This document shows positions 55,927 through 63,852 of a DNA stretch of 64,000 bases, piece by piece. Every line of letters starts with the position of its first letter. Position 1 is the stretch's first letter. The DNA is from Nitrososphaeraceae archaeon (GTDB lineage Archaea; Thermoproteota; Nitrososphaeria; Nitrososphaerales; Nitrososphaeraceae). The stretch covers positions 62,001 to 126,000 of the forward strand of contig WHTU01000003.1 of the NCBI GenBank assembly GCA_009377575.1. The letters run 5' to 3'. The notes under the pieces are model-generated. The model saw nothing but the letters and a program-made list of their open reading frames with translations, had not been told where the DNA came from and did no database searches. The position numbers and the translations under genes were made by a program.

Positions 55927-55967
55927 TAGGACGACCCTTTCCTTTCTCTTCGTCCCCGGTCGTCCTA
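55927..55967 (+). repeat. Inverted-repeat pair 3 of the GGTCGTCC cluster (perfect 10-bp arms)
   Basis: TAGGACGACC and GGTCGTCCTA are perfect reverse complements separated by 21 pyrimidine-rich bases. The left arm lies 152 bases after that of pair 2. Confidence 0.75.
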
Positions 55968-56012
55968 TCTTTATTTCCACACGCGAATAAGGGAGACAAG
56001 GTCCGAATGGGA

Positions 56013-56055
56013 TGGACGACCAGCACTGTTATCCGTTCAATGACCTGGTCGTCCT
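56013..56055 (+). repeat. Inverted-repeat pair 4 of the GGTCGTCC cluster
   Basis: TGGACGACC and GGTCGTCCTA enclose about 25 bases; the arms pair over 8 bp. A T-run follows the right arm after a few bases (CTTTAGTTTTTTAG), as expected if this is the 3' end of a transcript. Confidence 0.65.
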
Positions 56056-56126
56056 ACTTTAGTTTTTTAGATTGAAAGGACAGTTCTGAAAAGCCTAATA
56101 TTCGAAAATGAGAAGTTTAATACGAG

Positions 56127-56183
56127 TTCGTCACGAATGGGCGGGGTAGATACCGCCGCCCAGACAATCGAACACGCGACGAA
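56127..56183 (+). ncRNA. GC-rich compound hairpin, candidate structured RNA
   Basis: TGGGCGG (56138-56144) pairs with CCGCCCA (56156-56162), and inside it GGT pairs with ACC around an AGAT tetraloop with one bulged G, giving ten pairs. Outer arms TTCGTC and GACGAA at the ends can add a second helix. Such a GC-rich stem in AT-rich intergenic DNA suggests an RNA gene, regulatory leader or protein-binding site. No known RNA family was recognised. Confidence 0.35.
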
Positions 56184-56401
56184 TGAATGGCCCCATAGTG
56201 GACGGATGGGGATCTTCTGCCCTAATTTTTTTCTGGTCGATTTACCTTCGAATGTTACTATAGGAAAGTAAAGTAGTCCTGGGAGTGCAACAGTTTAAAA
56301 ACTTCTCCTTTTCACTGGTGACTTACCTGTTGAGTAATCTATTGTACTCATAAAACTTACCATATAGTAATATATCCTGTAAGACCCTAGAAAATGACAA
56401 T

Positions 56402-57043
56402 ATGAGCACAGATCACAATATCCATTTGATAATTAGAAGTACTCGACTAGACGATATTGAAAAAATAGTGAAATTGCAGCAGGAATCATTTCCAATCTTA
56501 GCTCGATATGACAATATCTGGCATCCGGAAGAATTGAAAAGTCACCTCCAGATATTTCCACTAGGCCAATTTGTTGTTGTTGAAGAGGATGGAGAGGTTG
56601 TTGGCTCTGCAAGCACATTGATAGTAACCCTTAATCCAGAATATGCTGAACATACTTGGAAGAGAATCACCTCAGACGGTATGTTTACTGACCATAATCC
56701 CAACGGAGATAGCCTTTATGGGGCAGATATATCAACACACCCAAAATTTAGACACGAAGGCATCGGGAGTATGCTATATGGCGCAAGAAAGGAATTAGTT
56801 CTAAGGTTAGGTCTGAGAAGAATGATCAGTGGAGGCAGATTATTTAACTACCAGGACTATGCAGACAAGATGTCTGCTTTTGAGTATGCCAATAAAGTGA
56901 TCAATGGAGAATTGCACGACCCGGTTTTATCATTTGAGCTCGATAATGGGTTCAAATTTATTAAGGTACTTCCAGAATATCTGGATGACATACGTTCACA
57001 AAATTATGCTAGTTTCATTGAGTGGTTAAATCCTCAATTTTGA
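56402..57043 (+). CDS. GNAT-family N-acetyltransferase
   Basis: This 213-residue acetyltransferase uses acetyl-CoA to modify an unknown substrate. The N-terminal part (IRSTRLDDIEKIVKLQQESF), the central strand QFVVVEEDGEVVGSAS and the acetyl-CoA loop RHEGIGSMLYGARKEL fit the family. A C-terminal region with NGFKFIKVLPEYLDD is also typical. The ATG is at 56402. The amidohydrolase gene follows by 22 bases, so the two probably share a transcript and may act on related small molecules. Confidence 0.88.
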   Translation: MSTDHNIHLIIRSTRLDDIEKIVKLQQESFPILARYDNIWHPEELKSHLQIFPLGQFVVVEEDGEVVGSASTLIVTLNPEYAEHTWKRITSDGMFTDHNPNGDSLYGADISTHPKFRHEGIGSMLYGARKELVLRLGLRRMISGGRLFNYQDYADKMSAFEYANKVINGELHDPVLSFELDNGFKFIKVLPEYLDDIRSQNYASFIEWLNPQF

Positions 57044-57064
57044 TACTATAGTTAGAGACTTTTC

Positions 57065-57889
57065 ATGCCGATCATAGATTGTCACGTTCACCTCAATAAG
57101 TATGATAGAATAAAATCACAGGCAAAAGAATCCGTGTTACTCGAGAACAGACTGGATGCACTACTACAATCTATGGATAGTAACAACGTTGATTATTCAA
57201 TAGTGATCTCATCTTACAGAGTCGACGCAAATAGACCCTCTGCCTCCCAAATCATTGATGTAGTAAATAAGAATGAAAATATAAGAAATAGAATAGGAAT
57301 TGTAACAGGATTTACCATCGACAATCATACTGACGAAGATTTGAAGCAGTACAGAACCTGGCTGAAAGATCGTCTTATCATAGGCATTAAGCTGTATTGT
57401 GGCTATGAGCATTATTACCCTTACGATGAGAGGTATCAAAAAGTGTATGATACGTGCATGGAATTTGGAGTTCCTGTCATGATCCATACGGGAGACGCTT
57501 ATTCAAGTATGGCTAAGTTGAGGTATGCCCATCCTTTGAATGTTGATGACATTGCAGTAGACAACCCTGAACTGAGGATAGTTATGTGTCATCTGGGAAA
57601 CCCTTGGATAGCTGATTGCCAAGAAATCCTGTACAAGAATCGAAATGTCTATTCAGATATTTCGGGGCTAGTTGTTGGAGATTTTAACTTACCTTCTGCT
57701 ACCCGTTATGTGAGTCAAATAAATGATCTACTAACTTATGCTGGCAAACCTCATCGTCTTTTATATGGAAGTGATTGGCCTATTTCTAATATGGGTTCCT
57801 ACCTTGCATTTGTTCGAAAGCTTGAACTTGATGAGGATTCCTATGATTTGATGATGTCAAGAAACACAAAATACATTTTCAGATTGTGA
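57065..57889 (+). CDS. Metal-dependent amidohydrolase (TIM-barrel)
   Basis: This 274-residue hydrolase or decarboxylase belongs to the amidohydrolase_2 (ACMSD-like) family. Its metal-binding residues are in IDCHVHLN at the start, MIHTGDAYS, VMCHLGNPW and LLYGSDWPISN near the C-terminus. The substrate is not evident. It is co-transcribed with the GNAT gene. A small inverted repeat (CGCTC..GAGCG at about 58046-58057) lies in the downstream gap. Confidence 0.88.
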   Translation: MPIIDCHVHLNKYDRIKSQAKESVLLENRLDALLQSMDSNNVDYSIVISSYRVDANRPSASQIIDVVNKNENIRNRIGIVTGFTIDNHTDEDLKQYRTWLKDRLIIGIKLYCGYEHYYPYDERYQKVYDTCMEFGVPVMIHTGDAYSSMAKLRYAHPLNVDDIAVDNPELRIVMCHLGNPWIADCQEILYKNRNVYSDISGLVVGDFNLPSATRYVSQINDLLTYAGKPHRLLYGSDWPISNMGSYLAFVRKLELDEDSYDLMMSRNTKYIFRL

Positions 57890-58110
57890 TTTAGGGAGCG
57901 ACTCCTCTGCTCTGTACCACGTGTGATATTTGCAATATGCTAAACCGTCAGAACACAACTGATCTTTTTATCCAAGAAACTCAATATGTGGAGCAAGTTA
58001 GAGAATGAGCGCAATTAGCAGGTGATGTTGCTCATTTTGCTCAAACGCTCCTGAGCGAGTTGATTTTGATCAGATGCGTTCAGCTGTGAGGGCGTAAATC
58101 GTACCAAGCA

Positions 58111-58539
58111 TTATTCCGGCGCAAATCCATGATAGTACGATATCTGAGTGTATTCATCCTTAAGCTTCATCTCTGCAATTGAAATGAGATTGCCTTCTGG
58201 GTCTTCAATAATAGCGTGTTTGCCGAATGATTCCTCAGCTGGTCTTTTGTAAAAGCTTACTCCTCTATTCTCCAATTCCTTGCAAACGCTGTCTAAATCG
58301 CTTACGTTAAATCCTATTAGCGTACTGCGCCCGTCGTTTAAACCTTGTTTGACATTTGAGGGTTTTTTCTTGTCTCTTGAAGGGTATAGCGCAAGAACTG
58401 TAGACCCTTCCTTCGTAGATAATTCTATCCAATCTTCAGATTCTTGTTTGACTTCCATCTCAAGCACATCTCTATAAAAGCTAACTAGTTTGGGAGCGTC
58501 TGCAACTAGAAGAATAATCGCGCTGATTTTTCCAAACAT
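58111..58539 (-). CDS. VOC-family protein (glyoxalase/dioxygenase-like)
   Basis: This 142-residue protein has the vicinal-oxygen-chelate beta-alpha-beta fold. It reads LVADAPKLVSFYRDVLEMEV at the start and GFNVSDLDSVCKELENRGV in the middle. FGKHAIIEDPEGNLISI with a metal-ligand Glu comes near the end. Members act as glyoxalases, dioxygenases or binding proteins, so the substrate is open. It is monocistronic and convergent with the amidohydrolase. Confidence 0.87.
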   Translation of the reverse strand: MFGKISAIILLVADAPKLVSFYRDVLEMEVKQESEDWIELSTKEGSTVLALYPSRDKKKPSNVKQGLNDGRSTLIGFNVSDLDSVCKELENRGVSFYKRPAEESFGKHAIIEDPEGNLISIAEMKLKDEYTQISYYHGFAPE

Positions 58540-58690
58540 CTTAGCACAATGGGTTTACGTTTACGAGCTTTAAAAGCATTTAGATCATTAAATGTATATG
58601 ATATCTAATATTAATATCAATATAGTGCAATTTTAACGATTTCCAATATGAATATGTGTTTTCAGATACGATTGGTCGCTTGATTTTACT

Positions 58691-59491
58691 CTACTTAAAT
58701 AGAGCTTTCATCCTATATTCTGGCTTATACTTTTTGACTATGTCAGATAAGGGTATCTTTGCTTTTTCTCCAACTATTTTTAGTTCGAGTTTTATTTCGC
58801 CGTTTTTATCAATATCAATGATATTGTACGTATCCTGGAAGATCCCTCTATACCTCCATGAACAAGCTGTTCCTGCATATGCTATCTGTAATCTTCCCAG
58901 ATTCCACATCCACGGCCTATGCTTGTGCCCGCATACAACCAGATCGACCCCAGATTCTAAACACGCTCTTAGCATATCACCTGCGTCCAATACGCCTACC
59001 AGATTAGTGTAACCAGTATCAGGTATTGCAACGAGATGATGATGCATGGCTATTATCTTCACTCTCTTTCTTCCTCGGATCTCTTCTGAAAAACTGCTCA
59101 TTGTCTTCTCCATCCAGAGTATTTGCCGATGTCCTACTTCACCCTCATCTCGATCAGGCCGCGCAGTTCCTATTGTAAAGATAACGATATTGCCATTGTC
59201 CAGTTCCCACACATGTTTTGAAGTAGAAGGAAAGAACTTTTTGAATAGTAGATATCCGGTGTGCCTGTAGTCATGATTTCCAGGCAATATGATAATATTT
59301 GGACATTCGAATCTTTGAATTTCCTTTTGTGCCTTTTCGTACTGATAAATAATCCCTTCGTCAACCAAATCTCCAGAGATGATTATCGCGTTCGGCTTTA
59401 ACTCATTATTAATCTCATTGACAATGTCATCAAATGCATTCTGCTTGAACAAACCGCCTATATGTAGATCCGAAACTTGAACAATCTGCAT
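58691..59491 (-). CDS. Calcineurin-like metallophosphoesterase
   Basis: This 266-residue phosphoesterase has all five metal-site motifs of the family: QVSDLHIGG, IISGDLVDEG, LPGNHDYRHT, AMHHHLVAIPD and VCGHKHRPW. It resembles the Icc/CpdA-like group acting on cyclic nucleotides or other phosphodiesters. The true substrate is unknown. The start is ATG at 59491, and it is on the same strand as the VOC protein 152 bases downstream. Confidence 0.9.
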   Translation of the reverse strand: MQIVQVSDLHIGGLFKQNAFDDIVNEINNELKPNAIIISGDLVDEGIIYQYEKAQKEIQRFECPNIIILPGNHDYRHTGYLLFKKFFPSTSKHVWELDNGNIVIFTIGTARPDRDEGEVGHRQILWMEKTMSSFSEEIRGRKRVKIIAMHHHLVAIPDTGYTNLVGVLDAGDMLRACLESGVDLVVCGHKHRPWMWNLGRLQIAYAGTACSWRYRGIFQDTYNIIDIDKNGEIKLELKIVGEKAKIPLSDIVKKYKPEYRMKALFK

Positions 59492-59576
59492 ACTTCGCTC
59501 TATGGTTTCTTGGAGGGGATTATTATACTAGACTGGCTACATAATTACAGAACATACTCACATCCCATGGGTTCAT

Positions 59577-60080
59577 TTACCGGCTAAGAGTACTAAAGAA
59601 CTTTCTATTTTCATCCATAAATGGGAGGATTTTTGTTTCAATGGCATGTTGCACTCCATAATCGACATCAAATGATAGTAACAGATATAACTTTACTTTG
59701 TTTCGCTTGTTTTCGCCGTCATCTTCAATAACAACATTTTCCTTCTGGGTCTGGTCCTCAATATAGATTATCAGAACCGTAGCACGAATGACATTCTGAT
59801 ACTTGCCTATTGAATATTCTTGTCGGCCCAATTTCGATTCAAAATCCTCTCGTGTGGCAGAGCGCAAAATTGACTGAAGAACATAGTGAGAGGTTTCCTC
59901 TCTTGTTAGCAAAGGAACGAGATTATGTCTATAGGCGCTGGCTAGCAATGTCCCTAAATGGTTCGCGATTCCAACAAAGCGTATTTTAGCATTTATTCGT
60001 AAGACCTTATCACACAAAATGTTTAGATCGTCCTTCGAAGAAGAAGGTGATGATGATGATGATGAACTTTCTACAGCCAT
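59577..60080 (-). CDS. Hypothetical protein of a Nitrososphaerales-type family (DUF6659-like)
   Basis: This 167-residue soluble protein has DLNILCDKVLRINAKIRFVGIANHLG and DYGVQHAIETKILPFM, which fit a small protein family I associate with Nitrososphaerales (believed to be DUF6659). Typical members start LCDKIL and are about 130 aa. The N-terminal SSSSSSSPSSS tract comes from a trinucleotide repeat and may be variable. A roadblock/longin-like fold is a possibility, but the function is unknown. The start is ATG at 60080. Confidence 0.7.
   Translation of the reverse strand: MAVESSSSSSSPSSSKDDLNILCDKVLRINAKIRFVGIANHLGTLLASAYRHNLVPLLTREETSHYVLQSILRSATREDFESKLGRQEYSIGKYQNVIRATVLIIYIEDQTQKENVVIEDDGENKRNKVKLYLLLSFDVDYGVQHAIETKILPFMDENRKFFSTLSR
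60041..60068 (+). repeat. GAA/GAT trinucleotide repeat in the DUF6659-like gene
   Basis: Runs of GAA and GAT (plus strand) encode the poly-serine N-terminus of the minus-strand gene. Such tracts change length by replication slippage and could tune or disrupt the gene's start region. Confidence 0.7.
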
Positions 60081-60797
60081 TTCTCTTGATTATACTATAG
60101 TTAGATACATAACATGCCTTATTATTGATTTGCCATTCAATGAAACAAGGCTTCGTGTTCAGGACATGCATATCACACGCCACAGAAAAGCCGTTTTACT
60201 TCGGCTTCTTGTATGACCTCTGTTGGCACAATATAGATGTCTGAAAGCAAGAATGATAGAAAAAGAAGAATGAGGAATCTCTTATTTTACAGTTGGTGCA
60301 ATCAATTCCTCTTCCTTTAAGCTGTTTTCTCTTCGAATTGGTTTTTTGTTTGCGATTTTGATTTTGATTTCCTCTGTATCAAACATATAACAGTCGCAAC
60401 ACATTCTATCATAATTTGGTATTAATGGCTTAAATAGCTTTTTAGTCTGAGTCGACCATGCAGCATGCCTTGTTTAACGTTGCAAGCTTCCCAAAGGTAT
60501 GTTGAGTAGTTCAAATCCTAGTGGTTTGAGTATATTAATTAGTAATACTGAGGTCACAGTGCTTTCCATGAATTCGACCTAACCGTGCTTCTGAGAGGCA
60601 CTGATGGGCTAGCTCTGCTCAATTTCCGGGCAATTGTAAATGATCATATGGCAATTACGTTTTTGCAGTGTCTAATAGGGTAATTGTCTACCTTTTAGTT
60701 TATTTTGAAGATAGACTTATCAATATTGCAAGTGTCCTGTGTTACCTTGGTCGGAAGGATTGCGAATACGAGAGGAAGTCTTAAAAGAGCTGCAAGA
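60081..60797. other. 717-base region with one candidate small gene
   Basis: Except for the 40-codon candidate at 60282-60404 (minus strand) no gene is evident. The part from 60405 to 60797 is AT-rich without strong repeats. Confidence 0.4.
60282..60404 (-). CDS. Candidate tiny Cys-rich-start protein (40 aa)
   Basis: An ATG frame encodes 40 residues starting MCCDCYMFDTEE and continuing with a charged region (KIKIANKKPIRRENS) and an acidic end. The composition is coding-like. A TATA-like TATTTAAG lies about 27-33 bases before the ATG on the minus strand, compatible with a leaderless or near-leaderless transcript. The CxxC at the start could bind metal. No homologous family was recognised, so it remains a candidate. 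Confidence 0.4.
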   Translation of the reverse strand: MCCDCYMFDTEEIKIKIANKKPIRRENSLKEEELIAPTVK

Positions 60798-61145
60798 TCA
60801 TGTTTTCATCATTCTCTTGTTGTATGCGTCGATTATTTTGTCCAGCGCTGCGTCCCCCTCCTTAACAGCAGCTATAAACTCTTCCCTGTAACCATAACTT
60901 TCAATCATTTTTCGAGTCTCCAAGTAATTTCTATTATGATTAGCTTCAAGTTCTATCACCTTCTGATAGAATGAATCGTCTAACGCACACCTAACTAGTA
61001 TCTTTTGGATCAACAATCTGTTATAACGACTAGTTGCAAAGAAACCCCTGAATATATTCATCCTCTCCTCCTCACTCATTTTACTGATAGCTACCTCAGT
61101 CGGAAAACTGAATTCTAGCAATGTTTCATCATCATCATTCATCAA
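60798..61145 (-). CDS. Hypothetical helical protein (115 aa)
   Basis: This soluble, helix-rich and acidic protein reads ISKMSEEERMNIFRGFFATS, LLIQKILVRCALDDSFYQKV and DAALDKIIDAYNKR. It has no membrane segment or cysteine motif. The start is one of two adjacent ATGs at 61145 and 61142. I do not recognise a family. Codon use is ordinary, and the frame spans an otherwise empty region, so a real gene is likely. Confidence 0.55.
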   Translation of the reverse strand: MMNDDDETLLEFSFPTEVAISKMSEEERMNIFRGFFATSRYNRLLIQKILVRCALDDSFYQKVIELEANHNRNYLETRKMIESYGYREEFIAAVKEGDAALDKIIDAYNKRMMKT

Positions 61146-61584
61146 ATCTAAATTTCATAGTTTACTCATTTTTAAGACTTTTGTACTAAAGGTTTGTGCG
61201 GGGTCAACATTAAAACATCCGAGTATGGCGATAATTTATTTTAAAATTGGAGGTGCCATCTTAATATCGACACAAGATTGTTAGTAAATGATGTTAGCTT
61301 GCTCTTAAGAGCTATTGGGTTCCATGTAATGTAGTGATAGTTTGAATAAACCAAAAGATGAACACACATTCATAAATATCTCAGAACATTGATTATATTG
61401 GAAATTAGTGGCCATATCTACGATTTGATACATGCTCTTGAGCAAACATGTAAATCATGTACATACCCCAAAAAAACGCCGCACTGATAAAAAGAACGAA
61501 CTGATAAAATGTCGTCGACAGTACAACATGAGTACAACGTTGATCCTTATTATTTAAATACTATAAAGTGAAGGATCAGGAGTA
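61146..61584. other. 439-base gap before a secreted protein gene
   Basis: It contains the promoter of the next gene (TTATTTAAATA at 61549-61559, about 30 bases before the ATG). A minus-strand hydrophobic open stretch (61405-61559) lacks a normal start codon and is discussed as a finding. Confidence 0.4.
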
Positions 61585-62253
61585 ATGATGATTTCAAATT
61601 TTTATCAGAATAATCGGTTCGCGACACTTTTCGTTTTGGCAATAGCATCAGCTCTTGTAATTTCCTTACTCCTATCGTTACAACCAACAAATGCGATACA
61701 ATCGGCGAACCAATCTCCTCAATCAACGATTCCGCCAGCGAAGTTAACATATACAAGTCTTGGCGGCGATTTGAGAGGATCGATAGAAGGACTTCTTAGT
61801 GATCTCTCGGATATCGCTGGGTCCACTAGTGGACAGATTTCGGGTAATATTGCTAGCTCCGAGGTTAATGTGAATAATGGAACTGTAGAGAAGGTATTGT
61901 TAGGAAACTGGTCTCTTGACTCAGAGCAAGGTGATAGTCCTGTTTTGCTGGTAGATTTTGACGTACTGAGCAATACTAAAGGTATCCCTCAGAAGCAAGG
62001 CGCAACCGAAAACTTTGTGATTAGTAATCTAACGGTAAATTCTATGCAACAGAATGATGGAAATATGGAAATCGGGGGTACAGTAACTGTAAGTCAAAAG
62101 CTGGGAAACCAACAGCAGCAAGTATGGAATGATGTCGGAGCGAGGCTGTCAATAGCAAACAAGGTTCTCGTTTTAACTTTAGATGAAAATTCTGAACCAG
62201 GACAGATATTTACGCAAAGTCCAATTGTAGGTTTTGTAACACAATCAACATAG
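61585..62253 (+). CDS. Secreted hypothetical protein (222 aa)
   Basis: Residues 12-38 (ATLFVLAIASALVISLLLSLQ) form a signal peptide followed by a Gln/Ser/Pro-rich linker. The mature part is beta-rich and hydrophilic (VEKVLLGNWSLDSEQGDSPVL, then MEIGGTVTVSQKL). No anchor is seen at the C-terminus. AGGAG lies 5 bases before the ATG, and a TATA-like element further upstream supports this start. I do not recognise a named domain; it resembles extracellular beta-sandwich proteins common in soil Thaumarchaeota. Confidence 0.7.
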   Translation: MMISNFYQNNRFATLFVLAIASALVISLLLSLQPTNAIQSANQSPQSTIPPAKLTYTSLGGDLRGSIEGLLSDLSDIAGSTSGQISGNIASSEVNVNNGTVEKVLLGNWSLDSEQGDSPVLLVDFDVLSNTKGIPQKQGATENFVISNLTVNSMQQNDGNMEIGGTVTVSQKLGNQQQQVWNDVGARLSIANKVLVLTLDENSEPGQIFTQSPIVGFVTQST

Positions 62254-62803
62254 ACTGATCCAATACAGTATATACCCCAAGTATTCACTAACCGAAGATA
62301 ATAGTGAATTGTTTCTAGGCAATGTGATCACGATTGCATTCTTTGTTACATATCCTAAAGCAATTTTGGACTTGAAAACGGTTGCTAGAGTTGCCTCATC
62401 ACAATATAGAACTCCATGATAACAAATACGACTGGACAAAATAAAAGAGAATAGGATGTGCGTTCTCGCCTATGATTGCACTAACTTCCCGTGGTACACC
62501 ATCTGCATGTTAATCCCATGAAGGGAAGCATACTAATGAGTGCTGTACCTACAATCATTCCGATTACACAAAGGTTGAATTTTGTTGCTTTGAACATATT
62601 GATAGTACTGACTTGGAACTATTACTACTCTACTCAACTATCATTTGAACAAATCAAGATTCGATAGAACAAATCAGAAACAAGTATGAACTGTACCTCG
62701 TAGGAATAAGAAGAAGAAAAATAGATACATAGGTAATATTTAGAACTAGACAAATACAAAGCCTTTATCTGTGACTTCAATGCAGTCTATCATGCGACCG
62801 ACA
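62254..62803. other. 550-base gap
   Basis: No intact gene was recognised; several frames of about 60 codons look like chance. It separates the secreted protein from the decayed recombinase and may be part of the same degenerate accessory segment. Confidence 0.35.
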
Positions 62804-63383
62804 ATGAAAAAACCTGAACATGAGGACCCAATAATTGAATATCTCGACACAGTGAGGAATACCTACCTCAAATGAATGTAAAGTTCGATTAAACAGTTTT
62901 AGAAAGTTTGTAAACAAGGAATTAAACCTCTCTATAAGCCAGTTAATCCAAAAACTAGATCAGGGGGCTCTTGATGTCTATAATTTGCTTTCAAAATACT
63001 CGAAATATCTCTGTTCCACTGATAATGGACACGATCTTTCCCCGACTACAATTAAACTACGTATCAGTACTGTAAGAGGATTCTTGGAATCACGATCCGA
63101 CAAGATAGAAATATCACCACGAAAATTCAGACTTCGGGTCAAAATTCCAAAGATTAGTAAAAGAAAAAAAGATGCCTTATCAAAGACCGAAGTAATAAAC
63201 ATAATTAATTCGTGTTCAGATATTAGGTTAAAAACGTATGTTCTGCTTCTTGCCACCACTGGAATGAGGGCTACTGAAGCATTATCTACTCGAATTTGCG
63301 ATTTTGATCTCGATTCGGTTCAAGACCTTACGGTTTTAGATGTTCAGATGTCAGACTTCACTGTAATTGCGGTTTCTTGGTAG
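62804..63383 (+). pseudogene. Decayed tyrosine recombinase/integrase (frameshifted and truncated)
   Basis: An ATG frame gives MKKPEHEDPIIEYLDTVR and NTYLK, then a TGA. Shifting by one base at about 62870 continues with NECKVRLNSFRKFVNKEL, the core-binding (SAM-like) domain, and TTGMRATEALSTRICDFDLD with the first catalytic Arg. The frame then ends at a TAG without the H-x-x-R, second His and Tyr block. The gene therefore has a one-base insertion near its start and has lost its C-terminal catalytic half. Intact family members are near 300 aa or longer. It is the remnant of a site-specific recombinase, presumably from a mobile element. Confidence 0.75.
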
Positions 63384-63417
63384 GAGGGATGTAGCAAGGA
63401 GGCATATCGCTTAAATT

Positions 63418-63852
63418 ATGCAAAACCAACATAACTATGTGAAAATGTTGTCTCTAGAATTTGTTTTAAGTATAGGACTAGGATTATTTTTACTAAGCAC
63501 TATACAGGTGTCGGCTCAACCTCTCACAAAGGACACTTTAACTGGAAATGTAACGGAAGTGGACATTTCAATAGATCCTGGAGAACCACTTCCGCCTAAC
63601 GGAACGGTAACTATTGGCACAGAAGGAGCAACAGATACAGACATGAATGCATTTCCACCTGAAGGGGTTTACGTCATTATATCAAGTGATACCGTTACGG
63701 TAACGAATCAAACCGTAGATATTGGAACGGCAGAGGAAGTGGAGACTGAACCCGAGGGTGAATCTCAAGAGGAGACTGAACCCGAGGGTGAATCTCAAGA
63801 GGAGACTGAACCCGAGGGTGAATCTCAAGAGGAGGAGGAAGTAGAAGAGTGA
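63418..63852 (+). CDS. Exported acidic repeat protein (144 aa)
   Basis: Residues 10-33 (LSLEFVLSIGLGLFLLSTIQVSA) are a signal peptide. A short beta-rich part follows (LTGNVTEVDISIDPGEPL, then GVYVIISSDTVTVTNQTVD). The C-terminus is built of three identical ETEPEGESQE repeats and an EEEEVEE end, giving a strongly acidic, disordered tail. It could bind cations or act as an extracellular spacer. The function is unknown, and no anchor is seen. Confidence 0.75.
   Translation: MQNQHNYVKMLSLEFVLSIGLGLFLLSTIQVSAQPLTKDTLTGNVTEVDISIDPGEPLPPNGTVTIGTEGATDTDMNAFPPEGVYVIISSDTVTVTNQTVDIGTAEEVETEPEGESQEETEPEGESQEETEPEGESQEEEEVEE
63741..63830 (+). repeat. Three perfect 30-bp tandem repeats
   Basis: The 30-base unit beginning GGAGACTGAACCCGAGGGTG occurs three times without a mismatch inside the acidic repeat gene. 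Perfect identity at the DNA level indicates recent expansion or gene conversion. Confidence 0.9.

Larger units (their letters stand above)
55192..56401. other. 1.2-kb non-coding region with repeat cluster and hairpins
   Basis: This is the longest gap in the window. It holds, from left to right, a coding-like minus-strand stretch (55383-55496), four inverted-repeat pairs built on GGACGACC/GGTCGTCC (55624-56054), a GC-rich compound hairpin (56127-56183) and a plus-strand promoter area for the GNAT gene. None of the 60-codon frames across it looks genuine in full length. Confidence 0.6.

Noticed and set aside
55624-56055. CRISPR array
   Set aside because: Repeats alternate in orientation, intervals are unequal, there are no equal-length spacers, and no cas genes are adjacent.
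56156-56190. tRNA T-arm-like sequence on the minus strand (GTTCGATTG)
   Set aside because: No five-base T stem forms and the rest of a cloverleaf is missing; the compound hairpin explains the bases better.
60480-60540. tRNA-like TTCAAAT loop sequence
   Set aside because: The flanking bases do not pair as a T-arm and no acceptor stem or anticodon arm can be drawn.
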